From positions 1 through 8,124 of the forward strand of contig JALWZK010000054.1 of assembly GCA_027002665.1 (NCBI GenBank): a stretch of 8,124 nucleotides of DNA, given 5' to 3'. The translations under genes were made by a program, and so were the position numbers. Positions 1-5,986 of this stretch are shown piece after piece (within the stretch, counting starts at the first letter, position 1; each line of letters starts with the position of its first letter). The notes beneath the pieces were generated by a model. The model worked only from the letters and a program-made list of their open reading frames with translations, was not told the DNA's origin and made no database searches. This DNA comes from Campylobacteraceae bacterium (GTDB lineage: Bacteria; Campylobacterota; Campylobacteria; Campylobacterales; Sulfurovaceae).

Positions 1-742
1 TAGAGAGTCTCTAAATAGAGTTTTAGAAGAGATTAAATCAGGAAACACATATCTTTTAAATCTAACATTTAAGACTCCAATAGATACAAATCTATCTCTA
101 TTTGAGATTTTTAGATATTCAAAAGCTAAATATAAACTATATTATAGAGACGAATTTATATGTTTTTCTCCTGAAAAGTTTATAGAGATAGAAGATAATA
201 TTATCTCTACATATCCAATGAAGGGTACTATTGAAGCAAATATTTTAAATGCAAAAGAGAAGATATTGTCTAATCAAAAAGAGATGGCAGAACATATTAT
301 GATTGTTGATTTAATGCGTAATGATTTATCCATGGTTGGAACTAATATTAAAGTAGAGAAGTTCAGATACATAGATAAGATAAAAGCAGGAAATAAGGAG
401 CTACTTCAAGTAAGCTCTAAAATAACTGCTAAACTATCATATAATTGGAGAGATAACTTAGGAGAAATATTAGATAAAATTCTACCTGCTGGTTCAATTA
501 CAGGTACACCTAAAAGAAGTACAGTTGATATTATAGATAAGATAGAGAACTATAATAGAAGATTTTATACAGGTGTATTTGGAATATTTGACGGAAATAA
601 TCTATACTCTGCTGTTATGATACGATTTATTGAAAAAGAGGAAAATAGACTCTACTATAAGAGTGGAGGTGGGATTACTATTGATAGCTCATTAAAGAGT
701 GAATATAATGAACTAATAGATAAAATCTACCTCCCAATTTAA
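1..742 (+). CDS. pabB: Aminodeoxychorismate synthase component I (PabB), 5'-truncated by window edge
   Basis: This chorismate-binding enzyme aminates chorismate to 4-amino-4-deoxychorismate for p-aminobenzoate and folate synthesis, normally using ammonia from the PabA glutaminase. The frame is open from base 2, giving 246 visible residues, so the gene starts outside the window. An ATG at 218 is internal to a conserved motif and is not the start. Family motifs in order are GNTYLLNLT, FSPEKF, PMKGT, AEHIMIVDLMRNDL, PAGSITGTPK, YTGVFG and the C-terminal GGGITIDS. The lysine of PMKGT (codon at 221-223) matches the nucleophilic lysine of PabB; anthranilate synthase TrpE has alanine there, which favours PabB. 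The N-terminal domain is missing. No PabC or PabA fusion follows: the protein ends just after the catalytic domain. It converges on the sHSP operon with six bases between the stop codons. Confidence 0.9.
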   Translation, partial: RESLNRVLEEIKSGNTYLLNLTFKTPIDTNLSLFEIFRYSKAKYKLYYRDEFICFSPEKFIEIEDNIISTYPMKGTIEANILNAKEKILSNQKEMAEHIMIVDLMRNDLSMVGTNIKVEKFRYIDKIKAGNKELLQVSSKITAKLSYNWRDNLGEILDKILPAGSITGTPKRSTVDIIDKIENYNRRFYTGVFGIFDGNNLYSAVMIRFIEKEENRLYYKSGGGITIDSSLKSEYNELIDKIYLPI

Positions 743-748
743 ATTATC

Positions 749-1258
749 TTATTTCTTTTTAGGAATTGTAATTGTTAAGACTCCATTTGTATAATCACTT
801 GTATATTTTGAGCCATCAGCATCTTTTGGAAGAGTCATTCCTCTTTGAATTACACCTAAATGTCTCTCTTGGAAAATTACCTTATCACCCTTTTTTTCCT
901 CTTTTTTATCTTCACTCTTAGCTTGAACGCTTAAATAGTTATCTTTAATATCTATTTTAATACTATTTTTATCCATTCCTGCTAAATTCATCTTTAATTC
1001 ATACTTGTCACCCTTATCAACTAAGTCTGTGTCTGGAGAAAATGAAAAATCTTTTGTTGTAAGAGTAGGATTTAATTTCATCTCTTTAAACATATTATTA
1101 TGAAGCTCTTCAAACATTTTATCCATATCAGCTTGTATCTTTTGGAAATGTTTGATAAGAGGGTCATTTTTAAATAAATCATATCCTGTAATATTTGAGT
1201 CTGTATAAGCTAGACTCAATGGGATAGTAATTAATGCTATTTTTATTAAATTTTTCAT
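749..1258 (-). CDS. Hsp20/alpha-crystallin family protein with predicted signal peptide (putative periplasmic sHSP)
   Basis: This 169-residue protein has an alpha-crystallin domain at about residues 76-167, including NLAGMDKNSIKIDIKDNYLS, GVIQRGMTLPKDAD and the closing NGVLTITIP strand. Family members are ATP-independent holdases that bind unfolding proteins. The N-terminus differs from its two neighbours: a short basic start (MKNLIK), a hydrophobic run ALITIPLSLA, then a Ser-Leu-Ala | Tyr site fitting signal peptidase I after residue 17. There is no lipobox cysteine. Residues 26-66 are Met- and Phe-rich and probably helical. The protein ends at IPKKK, so the C-terminal I-x-I tail used for oligomer assembly is absent. 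It is the last gene of a three-gene operon, 17 bases after its neighbour, with an AAGGAT ribosome site. Export is inferred from sequence; a membrane-anchored form is possible. Confidence 0.85.
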   Translation of the reverse strand: MKNLIKIALITIPLSLAYTDSNITGYDLFKNDPLIKHFQKIQADMDKMFEELHNNMFKEMKLNPTLTTKDFSFSPDTDLVDKGDKYELKMNLAGMDKNSIKIDIKDNYLSVQAKSEDKKEEKKGDKVIFQERHLGVIQRGMTLPKDADGSKYTSDYTNGVLTITIPKKK

Positions 1259-1275
1259 ATTTATCCTTTATCTAT

Positions 1276-1716
1276 CTATTTTATTGATATATTTCTAGCT
1301 TTTCTAGTCTCTTCTTTCTCTAAAGAGATATATAATCTTCCATCTTCATATTTAGCAGATATTTTATCTCTATCTACATCTTTTGGAAGTATAAAGCTTC
1401 TTGAGATTAAACCATAACTACTCTCACATAGATAATAATCTTCCTCTTTTACATCTTTTTTAGTTTTTCTTATAGCATTTACAGTTAAGTAGTCATCTTC
1501 AATTTTTATCTCAATATCCTCTTTTTTAACACCTGGTAAATCTACCTCAATATCATAAGTATCACTACTATGTCTAGCAAAATTTGCTAAAGGTAGATGT
1601 CTTGCTACATTACCCAAAGCCTCTTTTGCAATATCTAAACCTTTCTCTACATGTTCTTCTACACTATTAACTAATTTCTTTCCGTTTTCAATAATTTTAT
1701 CTTTTGTAACAGCCAT
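1276..1716 (-). CDS. Hsp20/alpha-crystallin small heat-shock protein with amphipathic N-terminal region
   Basis: This sHSP is 146 residues long from the ATG at 1716. A start at 1764 (TTG) would add 16 residues inside the preceding gene; the ATG is preferred because a full AAGGAGTT ribosome site (1721-1728) lies just upstream. The alpha-crystallin domain covers about residues 50-136, with DIEVDLPGVKKEDIEIKIED, YGLISRSFILPKDVD and EDGRLYISLEK. An I-x-I tail (ISI, residues 143-145) closes the protein, as in oligomer-forming sHSPs. Residues 5-40 are unusual: a run of alternating charged and hydrophobic residues (KIIENGKKLVNSVEEHVEKG, then LDIAKEALGNV) that looks like an amphipathic helix and not the usual Phe-rich sHSP N-arm. 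A single cysteine is at about residue 97. It is the middle gene of the operon, 13 bases after the upstream stop, and probably cytoplasmic. Confidence 0.9.
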   Translation of the reverse strand: MAVTKDKIIENGKKLVNSVEEHVEKGLDIAKEALGNVARHLPLANFARHSSDTYDIEVDLPGVKKEDIEIKIEDDYLTVNAIRKTKKDVKEEDYYLCESSYGLISRSFILPKDVDRDKISAKYEDGRLYISLEKEETRKARNISIK

Positions 1717-1729
1717 TTTAAACTCCTTA

Positions 1730-2164
1730 TTACTTAATCTCAATCTTTTTACTTGAAGTATCAACTTTTAATTTAGGAATTGTTATCTCTAAAATACCAT
1801 CATTAAATTCTGCTTCAATATTTGAAATATCAACTTTTTCTGGAAGTGTAAATGAACGAGAAAATACTCCATATCTACTCTCTATCTTTTGATAATCCTC
1901 ATCTTTTACCTCTTCTCTAACTTTTCTTTCACCAGAGATAGTTAAAATATTACCATCAACTTTAATATCAACATCACTCTTCTTAACTCCTGGTAACTCC
2001 ACTTCAATATGGTAAGCCCCTCCTGTCTCTCTAGTATTTACCTTTGGTATAAAATCAACAAGCTCTTGCTCACCTCTTTTATCTTCAATACTATTTATAA
2101 TAGAGTTTATAAGGTCAAAACTTCTTCTAATATCATTAAATGGTTCATATCTTCTTACTAACAT
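1730..2164 (-). CDS. Hsp20/alpha-crystallin small heat-shock protein, classical cytoplasmic type
   Basis: This is a classical bacterial sHSP of 144 residues, close to the family's usual length. It should form cytoplasmic oligomers that hold unfolding proteins for refolding by ATP-dependent chaperones. The N-arm starts MLVRRYEPFNDIRRSFDLIN, typical of the family. The alpha-crystallin domain runs from about residue 37 to 134, with HIEVELPGVKKSDVDIKVDG, YGVFSRSFTLPEKVD and the A-x-x-x-n-G-I-L signature in AEFNDGILEITIP. The tail carries IEI (141-143), the I-x-I motif that docks into a neighbouring domain. It is the first gene of the three-gene sHSP operon; an AAGGAT ribosome site and a TATAAT box lie upstream. 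The ibpA-like description is by family only, and no gene symbol is certain. Confidence 0.93.
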   Translation of the reverse strand: MLVRRYEPFNDIRRSFDLINSIINSIEDKRGEQELVDFIPKVNTRETGGAYHIEVELPGVKKSDVDIKVDGNILTISGERKVREEVKDEDYQKIESRYGVFSRSFTLPEKVDISNIEAEFNDGILEITIPKLKVDTSSKKIEIK

Positions 2165-2204
2165 TTTTCATCCTTTTTTTATGTTTTTTTTTATTTGTGT
2201 TGAA

Positions 2205-2210
2205 ATTATA
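2205..2210 (-). promoter_or_regulatory. Putative -10 box of the sHSP operon
   Basis: TATAAT on the minus strand lies about 40 bases upstream of the first sHSP start. No good -35 is visible, which is normal for sigma-70 promoters in Campylobacterota. The box lies within a short inverted repeat (TTATA-cga-TATAA, 2206-2218) that could be an operator, but such AT-rich symmetry arises easily by chance. The leader that follows is almost pure A (T runs at 2174-2180 and 2184-2192 on the plus strand), ending in the AAGGAT ribosome site. I see no CIRCE (HrcA) repeat or HAIR (HspR) site. Confidence 0.55.
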
Positions 2211-2223
2211 CGATATAAGATGT

Positions 2224-2251
2224 AAAAAGAAATGCCACCTTAGTAGCATTT
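2224..2251 (-). terminator. Intrinsic terminator of the Crp/Fnr regulator gene
   Basis: Read on the minus strand, 2251-2230 folds into a 9-bp stem, AAAUGCUAC / GUGGCAUUU, with a UAAG tetraloop, followed directly by UCUUUUU (2229-2224). One pair is a G-U wobble that would be a mismatch on the other strand, so the structure favours minus-strand RNA. It starts 11 bases after the regulator's stop codon. It should isolate the regulator from the sHSP operon, whose -10 lies only about 14 bases beyond the U run. Confidence 0.85.
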
Positions 2252-2262
2252 TAAATCTTTTT

Positions 2263-2937
2263 TTAGGTTAAGAGTAGTTGATTTGATTCTTGAAGAAGTC
2301 TTTTAATATCTTTAACATATATATTTTTTCTCTGATTTTTAATAATATCCTTCTCTTCTAAATCTTTTAGATGTCTCTCTATTACATTTCTAACTGTCCC
2401 TATCAGCTTTGCAATCTCTGTTTTAGATAAATTTTGGAGTAGTTGATAATACTTATCATTAGGATTTATATTTCTCAGAAGTATTTTGAGTAGTCTTTCA
2501 GATGTTGATAGGAGTGATAAATCTGTTGCCAACTCCTCTGTGCGACGCATTTGAGAAGCTATATATGGGAAAAAGTGTCTCTTAAACTGCTCATTGCTAT
2601 TTAACCACTCTCTAACTTTGTCTATAGGGAGTTCTAAAAGCTCAATATCCTCTATGACCTCATACATTATATCATGAGGTTCTCCGTCAAGAAGTATTAT
2701 TGTATCAAACATATCTCCTGTTCTATATATAAATATGGTCTGCTCCTTTGAGTTTTCCAGATTTATCTGAAAAGTTTTAATTTTCCCCTTTAGGACAATA
2801 TAGAAAAATCTTTCCAACTCTCCATCTAAGAATGGGGTATCTCTTCTCTGATATGAAACTATTTGTCCATATTTTATAAATTTTTGCTCAAAACCGTGGT
2901 CTAATCTTTTAAAAATTTCAATGCCATAATATTTCAT
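2263..2937 (-). CDS. Crp/Fnr-family transcriptional regulator
   Basis: This 224-residue protein has the two-domain plan of the CRP/FNR family. An N-terminal cyclic-nucleotide-type beta-barrel (about 18-105) includes FYIVLKGKIKTF and TGDMF; a dimer helix (about 115-143) follows, then a winged helix at about 168-210. The recognition region is LSKTEIAKLIGTVRNVIERH. By eye, the CRP residues Glu72, Arg82 and Ser83 that bind cAMP correspond to Asp, His and Asp here, so cAMP binding is unlikely. The protein has no cysteine at all, which excludes an FNR-type iron-sulphur cluster. The recognition Arg pair is kept (R183, R188), but the CRP Glu between them is Asn. The AAGG-rich ribosome site is about 12 bases from the ATG, rather far. 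It is divergent from fabG and upstream of the sHSP operon. Its signal and targets are unknown. Confidence 0.88.
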   Translation of the reverse strand: MKYYGIEIFKRLDHGFEQKFIKYGQIVSYQRRDTPFLDGELERFFYIVLKGKIKTFQINLENSKEQTIFIYRTGDMFDTIILLDGEPHDIMYEVIEDIELLELPIDKVREWLNSNEQFKRHFFPYIASQMRRTEELATDLSLLSTSERLLKILLRNINPNDKYYQLLQNLSKTEIAKLIGTVRNVIERHLKDLEEKDIIKNQRKNIYVKDIKRLLQESNQLLLT

Positions 2938-2960
2938 ATAAAAATCTTTCCTTTTCTGTT

Positions 2961-2966
2961 AGTATA
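2961..2966 (-). promoter_or_regulatory. Possible -10 box of the Crp/Fnr regulator gene
   Basis: TATACT on the minus strand lies 23 bases before the regulator's ATG. It would place the transcript start almost on the ribosome site, giving a very short leader, so it is only a candidate. The 142-base divergent spacer (2938-3079) between regulator and fabG is otherwise AT-rich. I saw no TTGAT-N4-ATCAA FNR box or TGTGA-N6-TCACA CRP box in it. Confidence 0.3.
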
Positions 2967-3046
2967 TCTAAATTTGTGGCTAAAATATAAAAAAACTTCA
3001 AGAAAATAAAATTCATTCTATCGAACTATATCTCAAATATTAAAAA

Positions 3047-3055
3047 TGCTATAAT
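3047..3055 (+). promoter_or_regulatory. Extended -10 promoter of fabG
   Basis: TGCTATAAT, a perfect extended -10 (TGn-TATAAT), lies 24 bases upstream of the fabG ATG. The predicted transcript starts near the CCCC at 3059-3062, so the leader is only about 18 bases and consists mostly of an A9 run (3063-3071) and the GG of the ribosome site. Confidence 0.7.
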
Positions 3056-3079
3056 ATGCCCCAAAAAAAAAGGTTTTAA

Positions 3080-3823
3080 ATGAGATTTAGAGGTAGTAAT
3101 GTTCTAATAACCGGTTCTAACAGAGGGATAGGCGCAGAGATTGCAAGAAGTTTAGCAGGTTTTGGTCTAAAGGTTTGGATAAACTATAGAAGTGGAGAGG
3201 CTCAAGCTAAGGCTCTCTTAGATGAGATTCTATCCAATGGTGGAAGAGGTGATATTATCGGGTTTGATGTAACCAGTGAGAAAGATTTTATAAATGGTAT
3301 TAAACATATTGTATCCTCTGATGGCTCTCTATCATATCTGGTCAATAATGCAGGTATTACAAATGATAAGTTGGCTATTAGAATGAGAGTTGAGGATTTT
3401 ATCTCTGTAATAGATACAAATTTGAAATCTACTTTTATTGGGTGTAGAGAAGCTATTAAGGTTATGAGTAAAAAGCGATTTGGAGCAGTTGTAAATATCT
3501 CTTCAATTGTGGGTGAGACGGGTAATGCTGGACAGACAAATTACTCTGCAAGTAAGGGGGGAATTATTGCAATGACTAAATCATTTGCTATTGAATCTGC
3601 TCCAAGGGGCATTAGATTTAATAGTGTTACTCCCGGTTTTATCACTACAGAGATGACAAATAGCCTAAAAGATGAGATAAAACAAGATTTTATTAGCAAA
3701 ATTCCATTGAGAAGATTTGGAGAGCCTAAGGAGGTAGCTGAAGCTGTAGCCTTTCTGCTAAGTGACCACTCTTCATATATTACAGGTGAAACGCTAAGAG
3801 TTAATGGCGGAATGCTTATGTAA
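3080..3823 (+). CDS. fabG: 3-oxoacyl-[acyl-carrier-protein] reductase FabG
   Basis: This short-chain dehydrogenase reduces 3-oxoacyl-ACP to 3-hydroxyacyl-ACP with NADPH in type II fatty acid synthesis. At 247 residues it has the standard FabG length. The Rossmann motif TGSNRGIG is at 11-18, the NNAG motif at 89-92, and the catalytic set is N114, S142, Y155 and K159 (NYSASKGG). The FabG-like segments ISSIVGETGNAGQTNYSASK, SVTPGFITTEMT and YITGETLRVNGGM support FabG over other SDR enzymes. The start is supported by an AAGG ribosome site six bases away. It is transcribed away from the regulator. acpP, often found next to fabG, is not present downstream, so this gene stands apart from a fab cluster in this window. 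Action on another 3-oxoacyl thioester, such as acetoacetyl-CoA, cannot be excluded. Confidence 0.93.
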   Translation: MRFRGSNVLITGSNRGIGAEIARSLAGFGLKVWINYRSGEAQAKALLDEILSNGGRGDIIGFDVTSEKDFINGIKHIVSSDGSLSYLVNNAGITNDKLAIRMRVEDFISVIDTNLKSTFIGCREAIKVMSKKRFGAVVNISSIVGETGNAGQTNYSASKGGIIAMTKSFAIESAPRGIRFNSVTPGFITTEMTNSLKDEIKQDFISKIPLRRFGEPKEVAEAVAFLLSDHSSYITGETLRVNGGMLM

Positions 3824-3841
3824 CAAAAAATAACCAATTTA

Positions 3842-3892
3842 ATCCTATTTTAATATTAATAGAATATAATATTATTAAATAAAAAATAGGAT
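3842..3892. repeat. Perfect 10-bp inverted repeat around the coiled-coil gene promoter
   Basis: ATCCTATTTT at 3842-3851 is the exact reverse complement of AAAATAGGAT at 3883-3892. The right arm contains the AGGA ribosome site of the next gene. Between the arms are two copies of the palindrome TAATATTA (3851-3858 and 3867-3874). The layout could be an operator, or a hairpin that hides the ribosome site in transcripts reading through from fabG. There is no T run after it, so it is a poor terminator. Confidence 0.6.
3865..3870 (+). promoter_or_regulatory. Putative -10 box of the coiled-coil protein gene
   Basis: TATAAT lies 28 bases upstream of the GTG start at 3899, inside the loop of the 10-bp inverted repeat. 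The transcript would begin near 3877, after the left arm. The surroundings are very AT-rich, so chance matches are a concern. Confidence 0.45.
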
Positions 3893-3898
3893 ATTAAA

Positions 3899-4537
3899 GT
3901 GGAAAAGTTTTTACTCTATATACCATTTACACTCTTAGGATTAATAATAGGTATATTTTTCTCAAATTTTTATCTGAAAAAGAGATTTCAATTTAGGATA
4001 GGACTCTTAAATAAGAAAATACTGGAAAAAGAGAGTTGCTTAAGCGATTTGGAGAATGAGTGCAAGGTTAAGAAGAGACAGCTTGACAAAATCATTATGG
4101 ATAGTATATATTGTAAAGCTGAGCTACTTAAACTCTCTAACGATTTTAGAAGGAAATCAGATGAGCTATATAGATTGCAAAACAGGTTAAATAGTATAAA
4201 AAGTAGAATATCTAAGGTAGAAGAGGTGGAGAGAAGAAATAGAATCCTTCTATCGAAGGTTAATAGATTAGAGAGGAGAGAGGAGGAGCTTAAAAAGAGT
4301 AATTTAGAAAATGAGATAAGACGATTAAAAGAGATAATCTCAAAGAGAGATAGTGAGTTAGAAGCTCTTAGAAAGAGAGAGAAATTGGAAAAGGAGAAAT
4401 ATATTAAAATATCAAAAGACCAATTTTATCAGATAGAGAATAGACTGAAAGAGTATAAGGAGAAGATAGATAGCTCCATTAAACAAGAGAAGAATTTAAT
4501 AGAATCTAAACCATTTATCTCTTTTCTAAGAGCGTAA
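3899..4537 (+). CDS. Membrane-anchored coiled-coil protein of unknown function
   Basis: I do not recognise this 212-residue protein. It starts with one hydrophobic segment (about residues 5-25, FLLYIPFTLLGLIIGIFFSN) followed by KKRFQFR, so by the positive-inside rule the rest should face the cytoplasm. Residues about 38-200 are dominated by Lys, Arg, Glu and Leu with heptad-like spacing (RNRILLSKVNRLERREEEL, EIRRLKEIISKRDSELEAL) and have no proline, indicating a long coiled coil. The short tail SKPFISFLRA is the only other ordered-looking part. Cysteines are at 47, 55 and 72. The start is GTG with an AGGA ribosome site seven bases away. The plan resembles the N-terminal half of RmuC, but the nuclease domain is absent. 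It follows fabG and converges on prfA with 16 bases between the stops. A structural or scaffolding role is a guess. Confidence 0.75.
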   Translation: MEKFLLYIPFTLLGLIIGIFFSNFYLKKRFQFRIGLLNKKILEKESCLSDLENECKVKKRQLDKIIMDSIYCKAELLKLSNDFRRKSDELYRLQNRLNSIKSRISKVEEVERRNRILLSKVNRLERREEELKKSNLENEIRRLKEIISKRDSELEALRKREKLEKEKYIKISKDQFYQIENRLKEYKEKIDSSIKQEKNLIESKPFISFLRA

Positions 4538-4553
4538 ACTTTAATAGTTCAGA

Positions 4554-5621
4554 CTAAAGCCCTGCCTCTTTTATGGCTTCCGCTTGGGCATGTGCATTTA
4601 AAGGGTCAATGATTAGTTGTAGATTTCCATCATTCATAATGTTATCAAGAGAGTATAGAGTTAATCCAATTCTATGGTCTGTTATCCGATTTTGTGGATA
4701 GTTATAGGTTCTAATCTTTTCAGACCTATCACCAGAGCCTACCTGTAGTTTTCTCTCTGCTGAAGTCTCATCTAATTTAGATTGAAGTTCAGCCTCATAG
4801 ACCCTCGCCTTTAAAACTTTCATAGCTTTTTCTCTATTTTTATGTTGAGATTTCTCATCTTGAATAGCCACTACAATACCGGTTGGAATGTGGGTTAATC
4901 TAACGGCTGAATCTGTTGTATTTACAGACTGTCCACCACAACCACTTGAGCGATATACATCCATCTTTATATCACTCGGTTTAATCTCTATCTCAATATC
5001 ATCAACCTCCGGAATAACTGCCACTGTAACTGTTGATGTGTGAACTCTCCCTTGCGTCTCTGTATCCGGCACTCTTTGGACTCTATGGACTCCAGCTTCA
5101 TATTTTAGTTTAGAGTAAACACCTTCACCCTTTAACATTGCGATAAGCTCTTTATATCCACCTGCCGTCCCATCTGATGAGCTTACTATCTCCACTTTCC
5201 AATTGAGCTTTTCTGCATATCTAACATACATCTTAAATAGGTCTGCCACAAATAGTGAAGCCTCATCTCCACCAGCTCCCGCTCTAAGTTCTAGATAGAT
5301 ATTCTTGTCATCATTAGGGTCGGTTGGTATCATCAGGAGTTTAATCTCCTCTTCCAACTCTGAAAGCTTCGGCTCCAACTCATTTAACTCTTCTCTCGCT
5401 AACTCTCCAAGTTCACTATCACTCAGAAGTTCTCTATTCTCTGCTATATCATTCGATATTTGAATATACTCTTTTGCCTTCTCTACAAGTTTGGAGAGTT
5501 TCGCCTGTTCCTTTCCAAGCTCTGTCATCTTTTTAATATCTGTGGCAATATCCGGTGAACTTAACAGACTATTTATCTCTTCATATCTATCTATAAATGG
5601 TTGTAATTTTTCTTGAAACAT
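4554..5621 (-). CDS. prfA: Peptide chain release factor 1 (RF1)
   Basis: RF1 reads UAA and UAG stop codons in the ribosomal A site and triggers peptide release. At 355 residues it has the usual length. The N-terminal helical domain spans about 1-100 and is followed by [15 protein letters not shown] (110-124). The codon-recognition P-x-T tripeptide is PDT (185-187) within [21 protein letters not shown]2 would have SPF, so this is RF1. The catalytic GGQ is at 229-231 in [20 protein letters not shown], and the methylated glutamine is kept. The C-terminal RNYPQNR-like segment ([20 protein letters not shown]) is also intact. The gene itself ends in TAG. It follows rpsT by 60 bases on the same strand, a pairing I recall from Campylobacterota. 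Its ribosome site (TAGG) is weak, so its level may depend on the hairpin and AT-rich stretch in between. Confidence 0.97.
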   Translation of the reverse strand: MFQEKLQPFIDRYEEINSLLSSPDIATDIKKMTELGKEQAKLSKLVEKAKEYIQISNDIAENRELLSDSELGELAREELNELEPKLSELEEEIKLLMIPTDPNDDKNIYLELRAGAGGDEASLFVADLFKMYVRYAEKLNWKVEIVSSSDGTAGGYKELIAMLKGEGVYSKLKYEAGVHRVQRVPDTETQGRVHTSTVTVAVIPEVDDIEIEIKPSDIKMDVYRSSGCGGQSVNTTDSAVRLTHIPTGIVVAIQDEKSQHKNREKAMKVLKARVYEAELQSKLDETSAERKLQVGSGDRSEKIRTYNYPQNRITDHRIGLTLYSLDNIMNDGNLQLIIDPLNAHAQAEAIKEAGL

Positions 5622-5657
5622 GGTAAAAACCTAATGATGAGGTATATATAATATATT

Positions 5658-5674
5658 GGAGTCGAATCGACTCC
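5658..5674 (-). promoter_or_regulatory. Hairpin between rpsT and prfA
   Basis: GGAGTCG and CGACTCC form a perfect 7-bp stem with a 3-base loop, starting 7 bases after the rpsT stop codon. On the minus strand it is followed by AATATATTATATATACC, not a clean U run, so it is a leaky terminator, processing site or mRNA-stability element at best. The AT stretch after it contains TATATT- and TATTAT-like boxes that could serve as a separate prfA promoter. Confidence 0.55.
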
Positions 5675-5681
5675 CTATTGA

Positions 5682-5957
5682 TTAAGCAACTTCAAGTTGT
5701 AATTTATTTACGAGTAGATTTAGTCTGCTCACTCTTCTTGATGCAGTTCTCTTTTTAAGAAACCCTTTACTTACCATTTTATGGATTTGTCTATTTGCGA
5801 TTTTAAATGCCTCTAAGGCCTTCTCCTTATCTTTTGCTTTGACAGCGAGAACCACCCTTTTAGTGAGATTTTTTAGTCTTGTTCTATAATATCTATTTCT
5901 CTCCGTTCTTTTTTCTGTCTGTCTAATTCTCTTAATAGTTGACTTGTGGTGTGCCAT
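5682..5957 (-). CDS. rpsT: 30S ribosomal protein S20
   Basis: S20 is a small, very basic helical protein that binds 16S rRNA early in assembly of the 30S subunit. The 91 residues match the usual 86-90. The start [20 protein letters not shown] is typical, as are [15 protein letters not shown] in the middle and [20 protein letters not shown] near the end. The ATG is confirmed by the conserved N-terminus and by an AAAGGATA ribosome site (5967-5974). It is the first gene of an rpsT-prfA transcript. Its leader holds a small hairpin and an extended -10 candidate at 6016-6024. Confidence 0.97.
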   Translation of the reverse strand: MAHHKSTIKRIRQTEKRTERNRYYRTRLKNLTKRVVLAVKAKDKEKALEAFKIANRQIHKMVSKGFLKKRTASRRVSRLNLLVNKLQLEVA

Positions 5958-5986
5958 ACTTTAATCTATCCTTTGTATTATTTATG

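Noticed and set aside
218..742. ATG at 218 as start of a separate 174-residue protein
   Set aside because: The same frame is open from base 2 and carries PabB motifs upstream; the Met is part of the PMKGT motif.
1717..1764. Sixteen-residue extension of the middle sHSP from a TTG
   Set aside because: It overlaps the preceding gene, and an AAGGAG site sits right before the internal ATG at 1716.
2165..2262. CIRCE, HAIR or RNA-thermometer element upstream of the sHSP genes
   Set aside because: No long GC-containing inverted repeat is present, and the leader is nearly all A with no foldable U-rich partner for the ribosome site.
2938..3079. FNR or CRP box in the divergent spacer
   Set aside because: No TTGAT-N4-ATCAA or TGTGA-N6-TCACA symmetry; only scattered TTCAAG- and CTCAAAT-like half sites.
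3541..3837. 98-codon open frame on the minus strand
   Set aside because: It lies almost wholly antisense to fabG, which has all its catalytic motifs; the translation resembles no family and has no ribosome site.
749..4537. A new defence or mobile system around the sHSP cluster
   Set aside because: No nuclease, integrase, transposase, toxin pair, terminal repeats or CRISPR-like spacing is visible; base composition matches the flanks.
4539..4559. Possible hairpin CTTTA...TAAAG between the coiled-coil gene and prfA
   Set aside because: Only five AT-rich pairs with an irregular interior and no T run on either side; too weak to call a terminator.
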